A stretch of DNA of 64,000 nt. It comes from Methylibium sp. NZG (GTDB lineage Bacteria > Pseudomonadota > Gammaproteobacteria > Burkholderiales > Burkholderiaceae_C). The DNA is taken from contig LGRD01000030.1 of assembly GCA_001263235.1 (NCBI GenBank), forward strand, positions 1 through 64,000, given 5' to 3'. The position numbers were made by a program, and so were the translations under genes. Each line of letters opens with the position of its first letter. The first letter of the stretch is position 1. The notes under the pieces were generated by a model that was given only the letters and a program-made list of their open reading frames with translations, had not been told where the DNA came from and did not search any database. This document shows, in pieces, positions 1 to 7,357 of the stretch.

Positions 1-120
1 TGATGACTTGCTCGCGCAACTCGTGTCGCGCGTCGCGCGACAACGTTCTCATGTTGGCTGCTGCCATCACCATAAGATGATGACGCAATCGAATAGTTCA
101 AGTTAAATGCTTCCGGATTA

Positions 121-238
121 ATAAGCTCGTGGTCGCGGGTTCGAATCCCGCCGGTCCCACATCAGGGGGACCGTAGCTCAGTCCGGTAGAGCACGATCGT
201 TTCACCAACCCTTGTCGCAACGAGGCACCATTTTTTTT
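121..238 (+). ncRNA. Y RNA-like, circularly permuted tRNA mimic
   Basis: The bases fold as a tRNA whose halves are swapped. A T arm comes first: stem GCGGG (135-139), loop TTCGAAT, stem CCCGC (147-151). It is followed by the 3' acceptor strand CGGTCCC (152-158), an 8-base loop, the matching 5' strand GGGACCG (167-173), TA, and a consensus D arm GCTC/GAGC (176-192). TCGTG (127-131) can pair with CACGA (192-196) where the anticodon stem would be, so both ends leave through that stem. Bacterial Y RNAs of the YrlA type are known to carry a tRNA-like module and to lie beside rsr and rtcBA in Salmonella; the position just before rtcB agrees. The 5' end and the Ro-binding stem were not resolved, and an rsr gene, if present, lies left of the window. 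Confidence 0.75.
210..238 (+). terminator. Possible intrinsic terminator after the Y RNA-like element
   Basis: CCTTGT (210-215) pairs with ACGAGG (220-225) over a CGCA loop. Five bases later comes a run of eight T (231-238). It would end the Y RNA before the second tRNA-like structure. The stem is short and contains a G-T pair, and the gap to the T run is long, so it may be partial. Confidence 0.5.
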
Positions 239-251
239 CGGTGAATGCAGA

Positions 252-349
252 TGGAACTACAGGTAGACGCACGCGCTGGCTCCTTGAGAGCCGGCGCGTG
301 CCCCTCGCAGAGATGCGTGGGGCGCCCGGGTCCAAATCCCGGTCCAGCA
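252..349 (+). ncRNA. Second tRNA-like RNA in the rtcB leader
   Basis: TGGA (252-255) pairs with TCCA (343-346), followed by GCA like an acceptor end. Inside are a D-loop-like GGTAGA without a D stem, a 12-bp hairpin 271-282/288-299 with loop CTTGA at the anticodon position, a large variable-arm-like hairpin 300-304/319-323 with inner stem CGCA/TGCG, and a T arm CCGGG-TCCAAAT-CCCGG (326-342). The layout resembles a class II tRNA with an overlong anticodon stem and no D stem, so it is unlikely to be a working tRNA. It ends 70 bases before rtcB with no terminator between, so it probably lies in the rtcB 5' leader. It could serve as an RtcB substrate, a regulator, or a second Y-type RNA such as YrlB. 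Confidence 0.6.
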
Positions 350-418
350 ATGGATGGCGGAGCAACGTTTCATCGACCCTGGTCACCGTTCTCCTGTGTG
401 AGATGAAGTGAGATAAAC

Positions 419-1642
419 ATGGAACAGAACTACAACACCGAGCAACCCGAAGGCGGCGTGCCCATCAAGATGTGGACGCGCGGCGTGCCTGTGGAAGACG
501 AAGCGAAGAAGCAGCTGGCCAACGCGGCCCGTCTGCCCATCGTCTTCAAACACATTGCCGCCATGCCTGACGTTCACCTGGGCATCGGCGCCACCGTGGG
601 CTCAGTGATCCCAACCTTCAAGGCCATCATCCCGGCCGCCGTCGGTGTGGACATCGGCTGCGGCATGATGGCCTGCAAGACCACGCTGCACGCGAACGAC
701 CTGCCCGACAACCTGGCGCCGCTGCGTGCCGCAATCGAGCGTGCCGTGCCGCACGGCTCGTCGCCGCGCAACCGTGGTCGCGACCAAGGCAGCTGGGAGA
801 ACCCGCCCGATGCGGTGGACCAGGTCTGGGCGACGCTGGTGGACGAGTTCGACGCACTGTGCGAACTGCACCCGCGCATCAAGAACACGAACAACCGCAA
901 GCACCTGGGTACGCTGGGCACCGGCAACCACTTCATCGAGGTCTGCCTCGACGAGGACGGCTTCGTGTGGTTCATGCTGCACTCGGGTTCGCGTGGCGTG
1001 GGCAACGCGATCGGCACCCACTTCATCGAACTGGCGAAGAAGGATGCCGAACTGCACCAGCGCAACCTGCCGGACCAGGACCTGGCGTACTTCGAGGAAG
1101 GCGCGCAGTACTTCGGCGACTACGTGCGCGGGGTGGGCTGGGCGCAGAAGTTCGCGGCGCGCAACCGCGAGGTGATGATGACCAACCTGATCGCGACGGT
1201 TCGCTTGTGTCTCGGCAAGCCGTTCGAGTCTCACGTCGAGGCGGTCAACTGCCACCACAACTATGTGCAGCAGGAGCGCCACTTCGGTGAGGATGTGTTC
1301 GTGACCCGCAAGGGTGCGGTGAGTGCGAAGCGCGGTCAGTTGGGCATCATTCCCGGCAGCATGGGTGCGCGCAGCTACATCGTGCGCGGCCTGGGCAACG
1401 CCGAGAGCTTCGAGAGCTGCAGCCATGGTGCCGGCCGCGTGATGAGCCGCACCAAGGCGAAAAAGCTGTTCACGGTCGACGACCAGATCAAGGCGACCGA
1501 AGGCGTCGAGTGCCGCAAGGACAAGGACGTGATCGACGAGATCCCGATGGCCTACAAGGACATCGATGCGGTGATGGAAGCGCAGAAGGACCTGGTGGAA
1601 GTCGTCCACACCTTGAAGCAGGTGGTGTGTGTGAAGGGGTGA
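419..1642 (+). CDS. rtcB: RNA-splicing ligase RtcB
   Basis: GTP- and manganese-dependent ligase joining RNA ends bearing 2',3'-cyclic phosphate or 3'-phosphate to 5'-OH ends, in the cytoplasm. The 407 residues match the E. coli length (408). Family motifs are intact: GVDIGCGM at 76-83 with a metal-binding cysteine, GTGNHF, HSGSRGVGN, the metal-binding NCHHNYV, and the C-terminal SHGAGRVMSR segment with the histidine that accepts GMP. It is first in a tight operon with an RlaP-like gene and rtcA and follows two tRNA-mimicking RNA structures. The ATG is preceded only by a weak purine-rich site. No RtcR gene is visible; it could lie left of the window. Confidence 0.96.
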   Translation: MEQNYNTEQPEGGVPIKMWTRGVPVEDEAKKQLANAARLPIVFKHIAAMPDVHLGIGATVGSVIPTFKAIIPAAVGVDIGCGMMACKTTLHANDLPDNLAPLRAAIERAVPHGSSPRNRGRDQGSWENPPDAVDQVWATLVDEFDALCELHPRIKNTNNRKHLGTLGTGNHFIEVCLDEDGFVWFMLHSGSRGVGNAIGTHFIELAKKDAELHQRNLPDQDLAYFEEGAQYFGDYVRGVGWAQKFAARNREVMMTNLIATVRLCLGKPFESHVEAVNCHHNYVQQERHFGEDVFVTRKGAVSAKRGQLGIIPGSMGARSYIVRGLGNAESFESCSHGAGRVMSRTKAKKLFTVDDQIKATEGVECRKDKDVIDEIPMAYKDIDAVMEAQKDLVEVVHTLKQVVCVKG

Positions 1643-1688
1643 GGGCTCGGTGGCTCTCACCCCGATTCAAGATGAATGGGAGGGAGTC

Positions 1689-2516
1689 ATGAGCAACGAA
1701 GCACTGATCAGCGCGCACCCGATCGACCCGGCGATGCGGGTGCAGATCCTCGAGTGCCTGCAGCGACTAGAGGTCGATCACGACGTGAAGGTTCTGTTCG
1801 CCTGCGAATCCGGAAGTCGCGGCTGGGGATTCGCCTCCCCGGACAGCGACTACGACGTGCGCTTCATCTACGTGAACCGCCTCTCGTGGTACCTGACGGT
1901 GGAGACGGGCCGTGACGTGATCGAGCAGCCGATCAGCGGCGACCTGGACGTGAACAGCTGGGACCTGCGCAAGACGCTGCAGCTTCTGCGCCAGTCGAAT
2001 CCGATGCTGCTGGAGTGGCTGCGCTCACCGATCGTCTATCGCGAAGAGGCCGACACAGTGGCTCGCCTGCGTGCGCTGGCGGAGGACGGCTTCTCGGCCG
2101 TGCGTGGCTACCACCACCACGTGTCGATGGCGAAGAAGAACTTCCGCGAGCACCTGCGCGGGGAAGAGGTTCGCTACAAGAAGTACTTGTACGTGCTGCG
2201 GCCGCTGTTGGCGGCTCGGTGGAGTCGCGACGGGAGAGGCGTGCCGCCGATGCGCTTTGCCGCATTGGCGGCGGCAACGCTCGACGATCGTGTACTGCTC
2301 GACGAGATCAACCGACTGCTCGAAGTGAAGATGCGTGCCGGTGAAGCCGCGACGAGTCCGCGATGGGCTGGCATCCACGACTTCATCGAGAGCGAGCTCG
2401 CGGCTGCCGGCGCACAGATCGTCGAGGATTCGGCTAGACCGGACACCTCGATGCTCGACGCGTTTCTGTACGAGACGATCCAGAAGAACGAACGAGAGAA
2501 GAATGGAACTGATTGA
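1689..2516 (+). CDS. RlaP-type nucleotidyltransferase of RNA repair operons
   Basis: A 275-residue DNA polymerase beta-fold nucleotidyltransferase. GSRGWG (42-47) and DSDYDVRF (52-59) are the G-S and D-x-D metal-binding elements of the fold. The family (RlaP, PF10127) is repeatedly linked with RNA ligases, as here between rtcB and rtcA; its substrate is not firmly known, though terminal nucleotide addition to damaged RNA has been proposed. The ATG at 1689 follows a strong GGGAGGGAG site; an in-frame ATG at 1650 would add 13 residues but lacks such a site. The 3' end overlaps rtcA by 14 bases, suggesting translational coupling. Confidence 0.85.
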   Translation: MSNEALISAHPIDPAMRVQILECLQRLEVDHDVKVLFACESGSRGWGFASPDSDYDVRFIYVNRLSWYLTVETGRDVIEQPISGDLDVNSWDLRKTLQLLRQSNPMLLEWLRSPIVYREEADTVARLRALAEDGFSAVRGYHHHVSMAKKNFREHLRGEEVRYKKYLYVLRPLLAARWSRDGRGVPPMRFAALAAATLDDRVLLDEINRLLEVKMRAGEAATSPRWAGIHDFIESELAAAGAQIVEDSARPDTSMLDAFLYETIQKNEREKNGTD

Positions 2517-3552
2517 ACTCGATGGCTCGACCGGCGAAGGCGGTGGCCAGATCCTGCGCACGGGCTTGGCGCTGTCGATGTGCACGGGCCGGCCGATGGC
2601 GATCCAGCGCATCCGCGCGAAGCGTGCGAAGCCGGGCTTGATGCGTCAGCACCTGACCTGTGTGCAGGCGGCTGTGGCTGTCTGCGGCGCGAAGGTCGAG
2701 GGCGCGGAGCTCGGCTCGCAGACCTTGGTCTTCGAGCCCGGGCCGGTGCGCGCCGGCGACTATGCCTTCAACGTCGGCACGGCGGGCAGCTGCACCCTCG
2801 TCCTTCAGACGGTGCTGCCAGCGCTGATGCTGTGCGCTGAGTCCAGCCGGGTGTCGCTCAGCGGCGGCACGCACAACCCGATGGCGCCTCCGTTCCACTT
2901 CCTGGGGCGCAGCTTCGCGCCGTTGCTGCGGCGCCTTGGTGTTGGTCTCGACCTGGAACTGCGTCGACTGGGCTTCTATCCGGCCGGCGGGGGCGAGGTT
3001 TCAGCATTGGTGCAGCCGGCTGCCGGAGGTCTTCAGCCCTTCGACCTGACGGATCGCGGTCCGGTGCAGGAGGCGTACGCAGAGTGCTTCGCGCCGGCCT
3101 TGCCGAGTTCCGTGGCGGTCCGTGAACTCGCGGCACTGGCGCGCGCGCTGGGTTGGTCGGGTGAGCAACTGCGCACGCCGGCCGTGCGGCAGAACGAGGG
3201 CCCTGGCAATGCACTGTTGGCCACGATTGCCTATGCGCATGTGAGTGAGGTCGTCACCGTTTTCGGTGAGAAGGGCGTGAGTGCAGAGCAGGTGGCGGGC
3301 GCCTTGGTCAAGGAGGTCAAGGCCTACCAAGCGAGCGAAGGCGCGCTGGGCCAGCATCTGGCGGATCAGTGGATGTTGCCGTTGGCGCTCGCCGTCGTGG
3401 AACGAGGCGGCGCGGCGTCTTTCACCTGCACCGAGCTGACTGAACATGCCACGACCAACATCCGGGTGATCGAGGAGTTCCTGCCGGTGAGGTTCGATGT
3501 GGAATCGACTGGATCGAGCCATCGCGTGCGTGTGACTGCTGGACGCACATGA
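2503..3552 (+). CDS. rtcA: RNA 3'-terminal phosphate cyclase RtcA
   Basis: ATP-dependent enzyme converting RNA 3'-phosphates to 2',3'-cyclic phosphates, the end type RtcB can use, so the two act in one repair route. The 349-residue protein starts with ELDGSTGEGGGQILRTGLAL, the conserved N-terminus of the family, and carries LSGGTHNPMAPPFHFL and, near the C-terminus, LTEHATTNIRVIEEF with the candidate catalytic histidine. The start at 2503 lies inside the end of the preceding gene, with GAGAGAAG upstream. A longer open frame beginning at 2335 is only overlap with that gene. Confidence 0.95.
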   Translation: MELIELDGSTGEGGGQILRTGLALSMCTGRPMAIQRIRAKRAKPGLMRQHLTCVQAAVAVCGAKVEGAELGSQTLVFEPGPVRAGDYAFNVGTAGSCTLVLQTVLPALMLCAESSRVSLSGGTHNPMAPPFHFLGRSFAPLLRRLGVGLDLELRRLGFYPAGGGEVSALVQPAAGGLQPFDLTDRGPVQEAYAECFAPALPSSVAVRELAALARALGWSGEQLRTPAVRQNEGPGNALLATIAYAHVSEVVTVFGEKGVSAEQVAGALVKEVKAYQASEGALGQHLADQWMLPLALAVVERGGAASFTCTELTEHATTNIRVIEEFLPVRFDVESTGSSHRVRVTAGRT

Positions 3553-3632
3553 AGTCTGTCGTGTTCGCGGTCGTGTCCGGGAGGCCTGGTGATCTTGTAG
3601 GCGACCGTGCCACCGCTGGCCGATTCAGGGCG

Positions 3633-4658
3633 TCATTGCTCGGCGAGAACCTTTGCGTTGACCTTTTCAGCGAGTGCCTGGCAGCGCTCCAACAGCGATT
3701 CGAAAGGCTCGGCATCGTCCAGCAGGAGGCCGTCCTCAACCATGTGCTCGTAGTCGCTGGCCAGAACGTCTCGCGCTTCGCCAGCGGGTGCGAGCGTCAG
3801 CCCACCGGTGACGGCTGCTAGATAGTCGATCGGGGACCCTGCCGGCGTCGATTCGGGGAAGAAGATCCCTTTGTGCTCTGCCACGGCTTGGGCCAGCCCG
3901 CGGTCTGCGGCTGCCCTGTCGGCAAAGCCGGCAGCGTCCAGGCGGGTCACATCGTGCCAGTGGCGCGCGAAGTGCGCACCGCCCCTGAAACTGCCCTGCG
4001 CGCAGAAGACGTGGATGGCCGTGGCCTTTTCCCAGAAGGTGCGCTCAGGGCGCATTACCTGTGGCATGGCCTCGGGGAAGCTCAAGCCCTGTAGGTGTGG
4101 TGCGGCGTCGCAGGTGACCGGGCGCGGCTCGTTGGGCTCGCCGGTTGATCGCGCGCCAAACTCCAGCAGGACGGAAGGCCGCACGTAGCCGGTACCGTGG
4201 CCGAGGGGCTCGTAGTCGATGAATACCTGTTCGCCTTCCGCGCGAACCTTGGCGGGCAGCGCTTGTTGGGCAATTTCCCCGGCCAGTTCAGTCGCCAGGC
4301 TTTTGCCCACGAGGTCCGCCAGACGTTGCCGGATCGCCTTGCTCCACTTCTTCTCCTGACTGCGCGACGTGGGCCAGGGCGACTCGGCCTTGCCAATCAG
4401 GTCGGGGGCGATGGCACGGATGTCATAGGTCAGGTCCACGTCCTCGGAGAAACGCCGGATGACACCGTAGGCCTTCGAGAGGGAGGTCCCACCCTTGAAG
4501 ACGAGGTGCTGCGCGTGTGGGCCCGAGAACAGGTGATTCAACGCCCAGACGACCCAGACATCCTTCTCGAGGAGGTGCAGGGGGCGGCCCGACCGCTCCG
4601 CCGCGACGAGCAGCGCTTCGCGCTGGTCCCCGCGCGGCAGTTGCAGGAACTCAGGCAC
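3633..4658 (-). CDS. AbiEii-type nucleotidyltransferase toxin
   Basis: A 341-residue protein of the AbiEii/AbiGii toxin family, the toxin half of type IV toxin-antitoxin and phage abortive-infection modules. FKGGTSLSKAYG (GGTS at 56-59) followed by SEDVDL (71-76) is the nucleotidyltransferase signature. Known relatives such as MenT add nucleotides to tRNA acceptor ends and stop translation. It starts with GTG and overlaps the upstream antitoxin gene by 8 bases. It converges on the rtc operon with about 80 bases between them, putting a potential RNA-modifying toxin next to an RNA-repair operon. Confidence 0.9.
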   Translation of the reverse strand: MPEFLQLPRGDQREALLVAAERSGRPLHLLEKDVWVVWALNHLFSGPHAQHLVFKGGTSLSKAYGVIRRFSEDVDLTYDIRAIAPDLIGKAESPWPTSRSQEKKWSKAIRQRLADLVGKSLATELAGEIAQQALPAKVRAEGEQVFIDYEPLGHGTGYVRPSVLLEFGARSTGEPNEPRPVTCDAAPHLQGLSFPEAMPQVMRPERTFWEKATAIHVFCAQGSFRGGAHFARHWHDVTRLDAAGFADRAAADRGLAQAVAEHKGIFFPESTPAGSPIDYLAAVTGGLTLAPAGEARDVLASDYEHMVEDGLLLDDAEPFESLLERCQALAEKVNAKVLAEQ

Positions 4659-5247
4659 GAGGCACCAGCGCGCTGACCTGGCTGGCGAGCCAGGTGGGCA
4701 GGCGTTCGCGTGCGCCCGCGACCGCCTGCAGGTCGGATGCCGGCAGCTTGCGCTTCAGCTTGCCGAGGGCCGCTTCCGAGCCTGAGGGACCCACCCAGGC
4801 CAGCGATCGGATGACTTCGCCCGCCGCCTGCCCGGGGAAGAGCAGTTGCCATGGCGGGGCATGCTGCAACTCGATGGTCTGGGACCCGAGCCTGAGCTTG
4901 CGGCTGCGGCCCGAGGTCAGGAAGACCTGTCGCACCGGCACCTGGGTCGTCAGGCCCAGGGCGTTGGCCGCCGTCGCTCCGTTGCCGACGACCGTTTCGC
5001 CGCGCTGGGTGGCCCACTCCTGGACCACCTTGGCGACCTCCGGTGCGCGCGCGCCGAACTTGCCCTTGACCGGCAGCACGTATACGCCCCGCCCGGCACG
5101 GAGCAGCTCGCCGCTGCGCGCCAGGCGCGACAGCGCCTGATCCACCGCAGCCCGGCTGCCCAGGTGCAGCAGCGCCTTGGCGGACAGGCTGGCGCCTTCC
5201 GGCATCGAGGCGGCGTGTGCGAGGACTTGCTGGGCGAGGTTGGACAC
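4651..5247 (-). CDS. AbiEi-type antitoxin and autoregulator
   Basis: The 198 residues fit the AbiEi/DUF6088 antitoxin class: an N-terminal winged-helix region (LSAKALLHLGSRAAVDQALSRL) with the typical RAGRGVYVLP turn, then a C-terminal antitoxin domain. Proteins of this class repress their operon by binding inverted repeats in the promoter and counteract the nucleotidyltransferase toxin without forming a stable complex. It is upstream of the toxin and overlaps it by 8 bases. The GTG start at 5247 is preceded by AAGGAA. A matching inverted repeat covers its promoter. Confidence 0.88.
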   Translation of the reverse strand: MSNLAQQVLAHAASMPEGASLSAKALLHLGSRAAVDQALSRLARSGELLRAGRGVYVLPVKGKFGARAPEVAKVVQEWATQRGETVVGNGATAANALGLTTQVPVRQVFLTSGRSRKLRLGSQTIELQHAPPWQLLFPGQAAGEVIRSLAWVGPSGSEAALGKLKRKLPASDLQAVAGARERLPTWLASQVSALVPRA

Positions 5248-5261
5248 GGCGGTTCCTTGTG

Positions 5262-5297
5262 TGTCAGAAGTATGTACCTTTTTCTGACATATTTCAA
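5262..5297 (-). promoter_or_regulatory. AbiE operon promoter with inverted-repeat operator
   Basis: Read on the minus strand, TTGAAA (5297-5292) and CATACT (5274-5269) form a -35/-10 pair with a 17-base spacer ahead of the antitoxin start at 5247. A perfect 8-bp inverted repeat, TGTCAGAA (5262-5269) and TTCTGACA (5282-5289), lies across it, one arm touching the -10 box and the other in the spacer. AbiEi proteins are known to bind such paired repeats, so this is the likely autorepression site. Confidence 0.75.
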
Positions 5298-5502
5298 GGT
5301 TGGAGGCAGCACCCGCGATGCGCGCGCTTGGACGTTCGAGCCGGCTTGCCTAGAATCCGTACGCAGGCGCCCGCCGTACTTGCACGCGAGTAGAAACAGG
5401 CACTCCCTTTCATCGTCATCGATCTCCCTTCAGGGCCTCGTCGTCGGGGACTTAAACGTGTGCGTCTGACCCGATTCGGCGAGGTGCACCGAAGGAAGAC
5501 TC

Positions 5503-6735
5503 ATGACCTTGAAAGAACTCGCGCATCTCGCGCAACAAGCCCTCCAAGACCGTGCCGGCTGCCCCGTCAAGCGCAGTCACGTGCATGAACTCCTCGCAGC
5601 CGCGTTCGGGCATCGCTCCTGGGCTGCGTTCCTCAGCCACTCCGTGCTGGACGACTCGGGCGTGGGGGCGGCGCCGACAGGCGGATTGCCCGACCTGATC
5701 GGGCGCGCCGTCCAGCTTGGCTACGACCAGCAGGCCGCCGGTACCGTTGCTACCACCCTCCAGGCCTTCATCGCCGAATACCGGCTTTCGGCAGTCTCGT
5801 TGGCCGACCTGCGAGCCGCACTCTTGCCGGCGGCGCCGGTCGCCGATCGTGACGATCTCGACGACGACAACAACGGCATCGACGACGACGATGACGACGA
5901 TGACGACGAGGGCCGGGACGACGTACCGCCCAGGGCTGCGGCGCCTGCCTCCGGCCCCGCTCGCGAGCAGCTCATGGGCTCGCCGATGCTGCTGAGCAGT
6001 CTCGAGCAGGCGGCCGGGCCGGCGAATCCGCAGGGGCACTTTCTGCTGGCCGCTCTCTACCGCTGCGGCCGTCCGAATCCCTACCTTTACGAGGAGTCGC
6101 TCAAGGGGCGCGTGCTGACCGCCATCGAGCGCGGCTGGGTTGACGACTACTTGCGGCTCGAACCGCAGTACCGGAAGTACGAGGCCCACTTGAAGGCGGC
6201 GGCGCTCGGTGGCGTCCGGGCGGCGACGCTGGAGTACGGCACGGCGTTCGAGAATCCGGAGTTCATTGCTTTGGCCGAACGGCTCACCGGCGAGGTCGAT
6301 GCCCTGAAGATGGCCCGGCATGCTTCCAGTGACGAAGCGCGCGCGCGGTGGCTTCGCACGGCAGCGGAGCAGGGGTCGCGGACGGCCATGGAAGCACTCG
6401 CGTCCCAAGGTGACGCATGGGCCGAAGACCGGGTTGCGGAGTGGGCCGATGACCAGTGGCTGCGATCTGCTGCGGAACGGGCACTCGACGCGGGCGATGT
6501 CGTCCGCGCTTGGACCTGGCAGTACCTGGCGCTGGAGCATGGGGTCGACCTCACCCGCTCGACGATGGCCGCGTACCACGACGGTGGCGAGCGCGACGGC
6601 CAGTTCTATGACAGCGACTTCGGCGGACCCCTGTACGCCGGTGGGGACGAGGGCCTGGTGCTTCCCGACCTGGACCCTTCCACACACGAGGTGGCAAAGG
6701 CGAAAGCCGAAGCAATCTTCAGCCGGGCGCGGTAG
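5503..6735 (+). CDS. Uncharacterized protein with an aspartate-rich linker
   Basis: A 410-residue protein I do not recognise as a named family. Residues 1-50 (KELAHLAQQAL...FGHRSWAAFLSH) form a short helical domain reminiscent of N-terminal segments on some proteobacterial island proteins. Residues 118-145 are almost all Asp, Asn and Glu (DDDNNGIDDDDDDDDDEG). The remainder has Sel1/TPR-like helical stretches (ARARWLRTAAEQGSRTAMEALA). There is no signal peptide or membrane segment. GAAGGAAG precedes the ATG. It stands alone between the AbiE promoter and the island end, so it is probably accessory. Confidence 0.7.
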   Translation: MTLKELAHLAQQALQDRAGCPVKRSHVHELLAAAFGHRSWAAFLSHSVLDDSGVGAAPTGGLPDLIGRAVQLGYDQQAAGTVATTLQAFIAEYRLSAVSLADLRAALLPAAPVADRDDLDDDNNGIDDDDDDDDDEGRDDVPPRAAAPASGPAREQLMGSPMLLSSLEQAAGPANPQGHFLLAALYRCGRPNPYLYEESLKGRVLTAIERGWVDDYLRLEPQYRKYEAHLKAAALGGVRAATLEYGTAFENPEFIALAERLTGEVDALKMARHASSDEARARWLRTAAEQGSRTAMEALASQGDAWAEDRVAEWADDQWLRSAAERALDAGDVVRAWTWQYLALEHGVDLTRSTMAAYHDGGERDGQFYDSDFGGPLYAGGDEGLVLPDLDPSTHEVAKAKAEAIFSRAR

Positions 6736-6961
6736 GAGCGCTGTCGACTGTTTCGATCCGGCCTTCGGCGGTGGCGCAGCACGGCTGCGTCACCGTCTGG
6801 GTCAGGTTTCCGGAACGTCGATGGTGGCGTGTGGAGGTGGGCTTGCCGTGTCGACCCACGCTACCACGTCGTTCTCGCCGTCAAGGTCTGCGCGCTCGCG
6901 GGGCGAGCGCTTGCGGCCTGCGGCCGTCTTCGAACCCTGACAGCTGCGCTGCGCCGTGGTG

Positions 6962-6999
6962 CTCCGGTCTCGGGCAATCCCGCCCGACACAGACCGGAG
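6962..6999 (+). other. Leader hairpin in front of the radC remnant
   Basis: CTCCGGTCT (6962-6970) is a perfect inverted repeat of AGACCGGAG (6991-6999). Nested inside, CGGGC (6971-6975) pairs with GCCCG (6982-6986) around an AATCCC loop. The hairpin ends 6 bases before the ATG of the radC remnant and could hide its ribosome-binding region or be a protein-binding site. The rest of 6736-7005 holds no gene I can support. Confidence 0.5.
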
Positions 7000-7005
7000 T
7001 TCGCC

Positions 7006-7293
7006 ATGTCGCTGTCTTCCACTTCTTCCGTCGTTGCTGTCGATGCGCTTCTGGTGCGCGATGTCGATGGCCAGTACCGTCCGGCGCGTGCCGAGGAGGT
7101 GCTGTCGCAGGCGCGGCGCGTGCTGTCGCAGAGGGTGCGGCGTGGTGCCACGATATCGTCGCCGCAGGCGGTGAAGGACCATCTGCGTCTAGAGATCGGG
7201 ACCCTGGAGCACGAGGTGTTCTGCGTGCTGTTCCTCGATGCGCAGCACCTCGTTGGTTCGAGTCCAATCGCGCCTACCAAATTCGGTAGATGA
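7006..7293 (+). pseudogene. 5' fragment of a RadC-like JAB-domain gene
   Basis: From the ATG at 7006 the product reads as the N-terminal part of the RadC/UPF0758 family found on plasmids and integrative elements, ending in LRLEIGTLEHEVFCVLFLDAQH, whose last stretch is the start of the JAB metalloprotease domain. After the histidine codon at 7246-7248 the homology stops and the frame runs into a tRNA-Val 3' end before a stop at 7293. The metal-binding HxH and SxxD region expected further on is missing, so the gene is truncated, most simply by site-specific recombination at the tRNA sequence. Confidence 0.75.
7251..7279 (+). repeat. tRNA-Val 3'-end copy: island attachment site
   Basis: The bases match the T arm, acceptor strand and CCA end of a betaproteobacterial tRNA, from memory tRNA-Val(GAC): GTTGG stem, TTCGAGT loop, CCAAT, CGCGCCT, ACCA. 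No tRNA 5' half precedes them; a broken radC reading frame does. Such isolated tRNA 3' ends are left when an element integrates in a tRNA gene and carries or duplicates its end. The intact tRNA should be at the other end of the island, left of this window. Confidence 0.75.
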
Positions 7294-7312
7294 AACCCGG
7301 CAATTGATTCGA

Positions 7313-7338
7313 GGGGCTTGACGGATCCGTCAAGCCCC
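7313..7338. terminator. Bidirectional terminator at the island boundary
   Basis: GGGGCTTGAC (7313-7322) and GTCAAGCCCC (7329-7338) form a perfect 10-bp stem around the self-complementary GGATCC, followed by TTCCTT. It lies 33 bases after the tRNA CCA end, where a tRNA operon would terminate, and just after the stop of the convergent lipoprotein gene, so it can serve both. Confidence 0.75.
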
Positions 7339-7357
7339 TTCCTTCGTCAGCCCGGCC

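Noticed and set aside
1-106. Open frame from base 2 to the stop at 104-106 as the C-terminus of an upstream gene such as rsr
   Set aside because: Too short to recognise; another frame is also open, so no coding claim is possible from the window edge.
602-1660. Long open frame opposite rtcB, and similar ones opposite rimO, guaB, guaA, livGM, hmfA and the Ser/Thr kinase gene
   Set aside because: They are His/Arg/Val-rich products of high-GC antisense frames, lie wholly over genes with clear motifs, and have no family features.
5860-5911. GAC/GAT triplet run as a microsatellite
   Set aside because: It is in frame and encodes the acidic linker of the protein at 5503-6735; there is no sign of frameshift variation.
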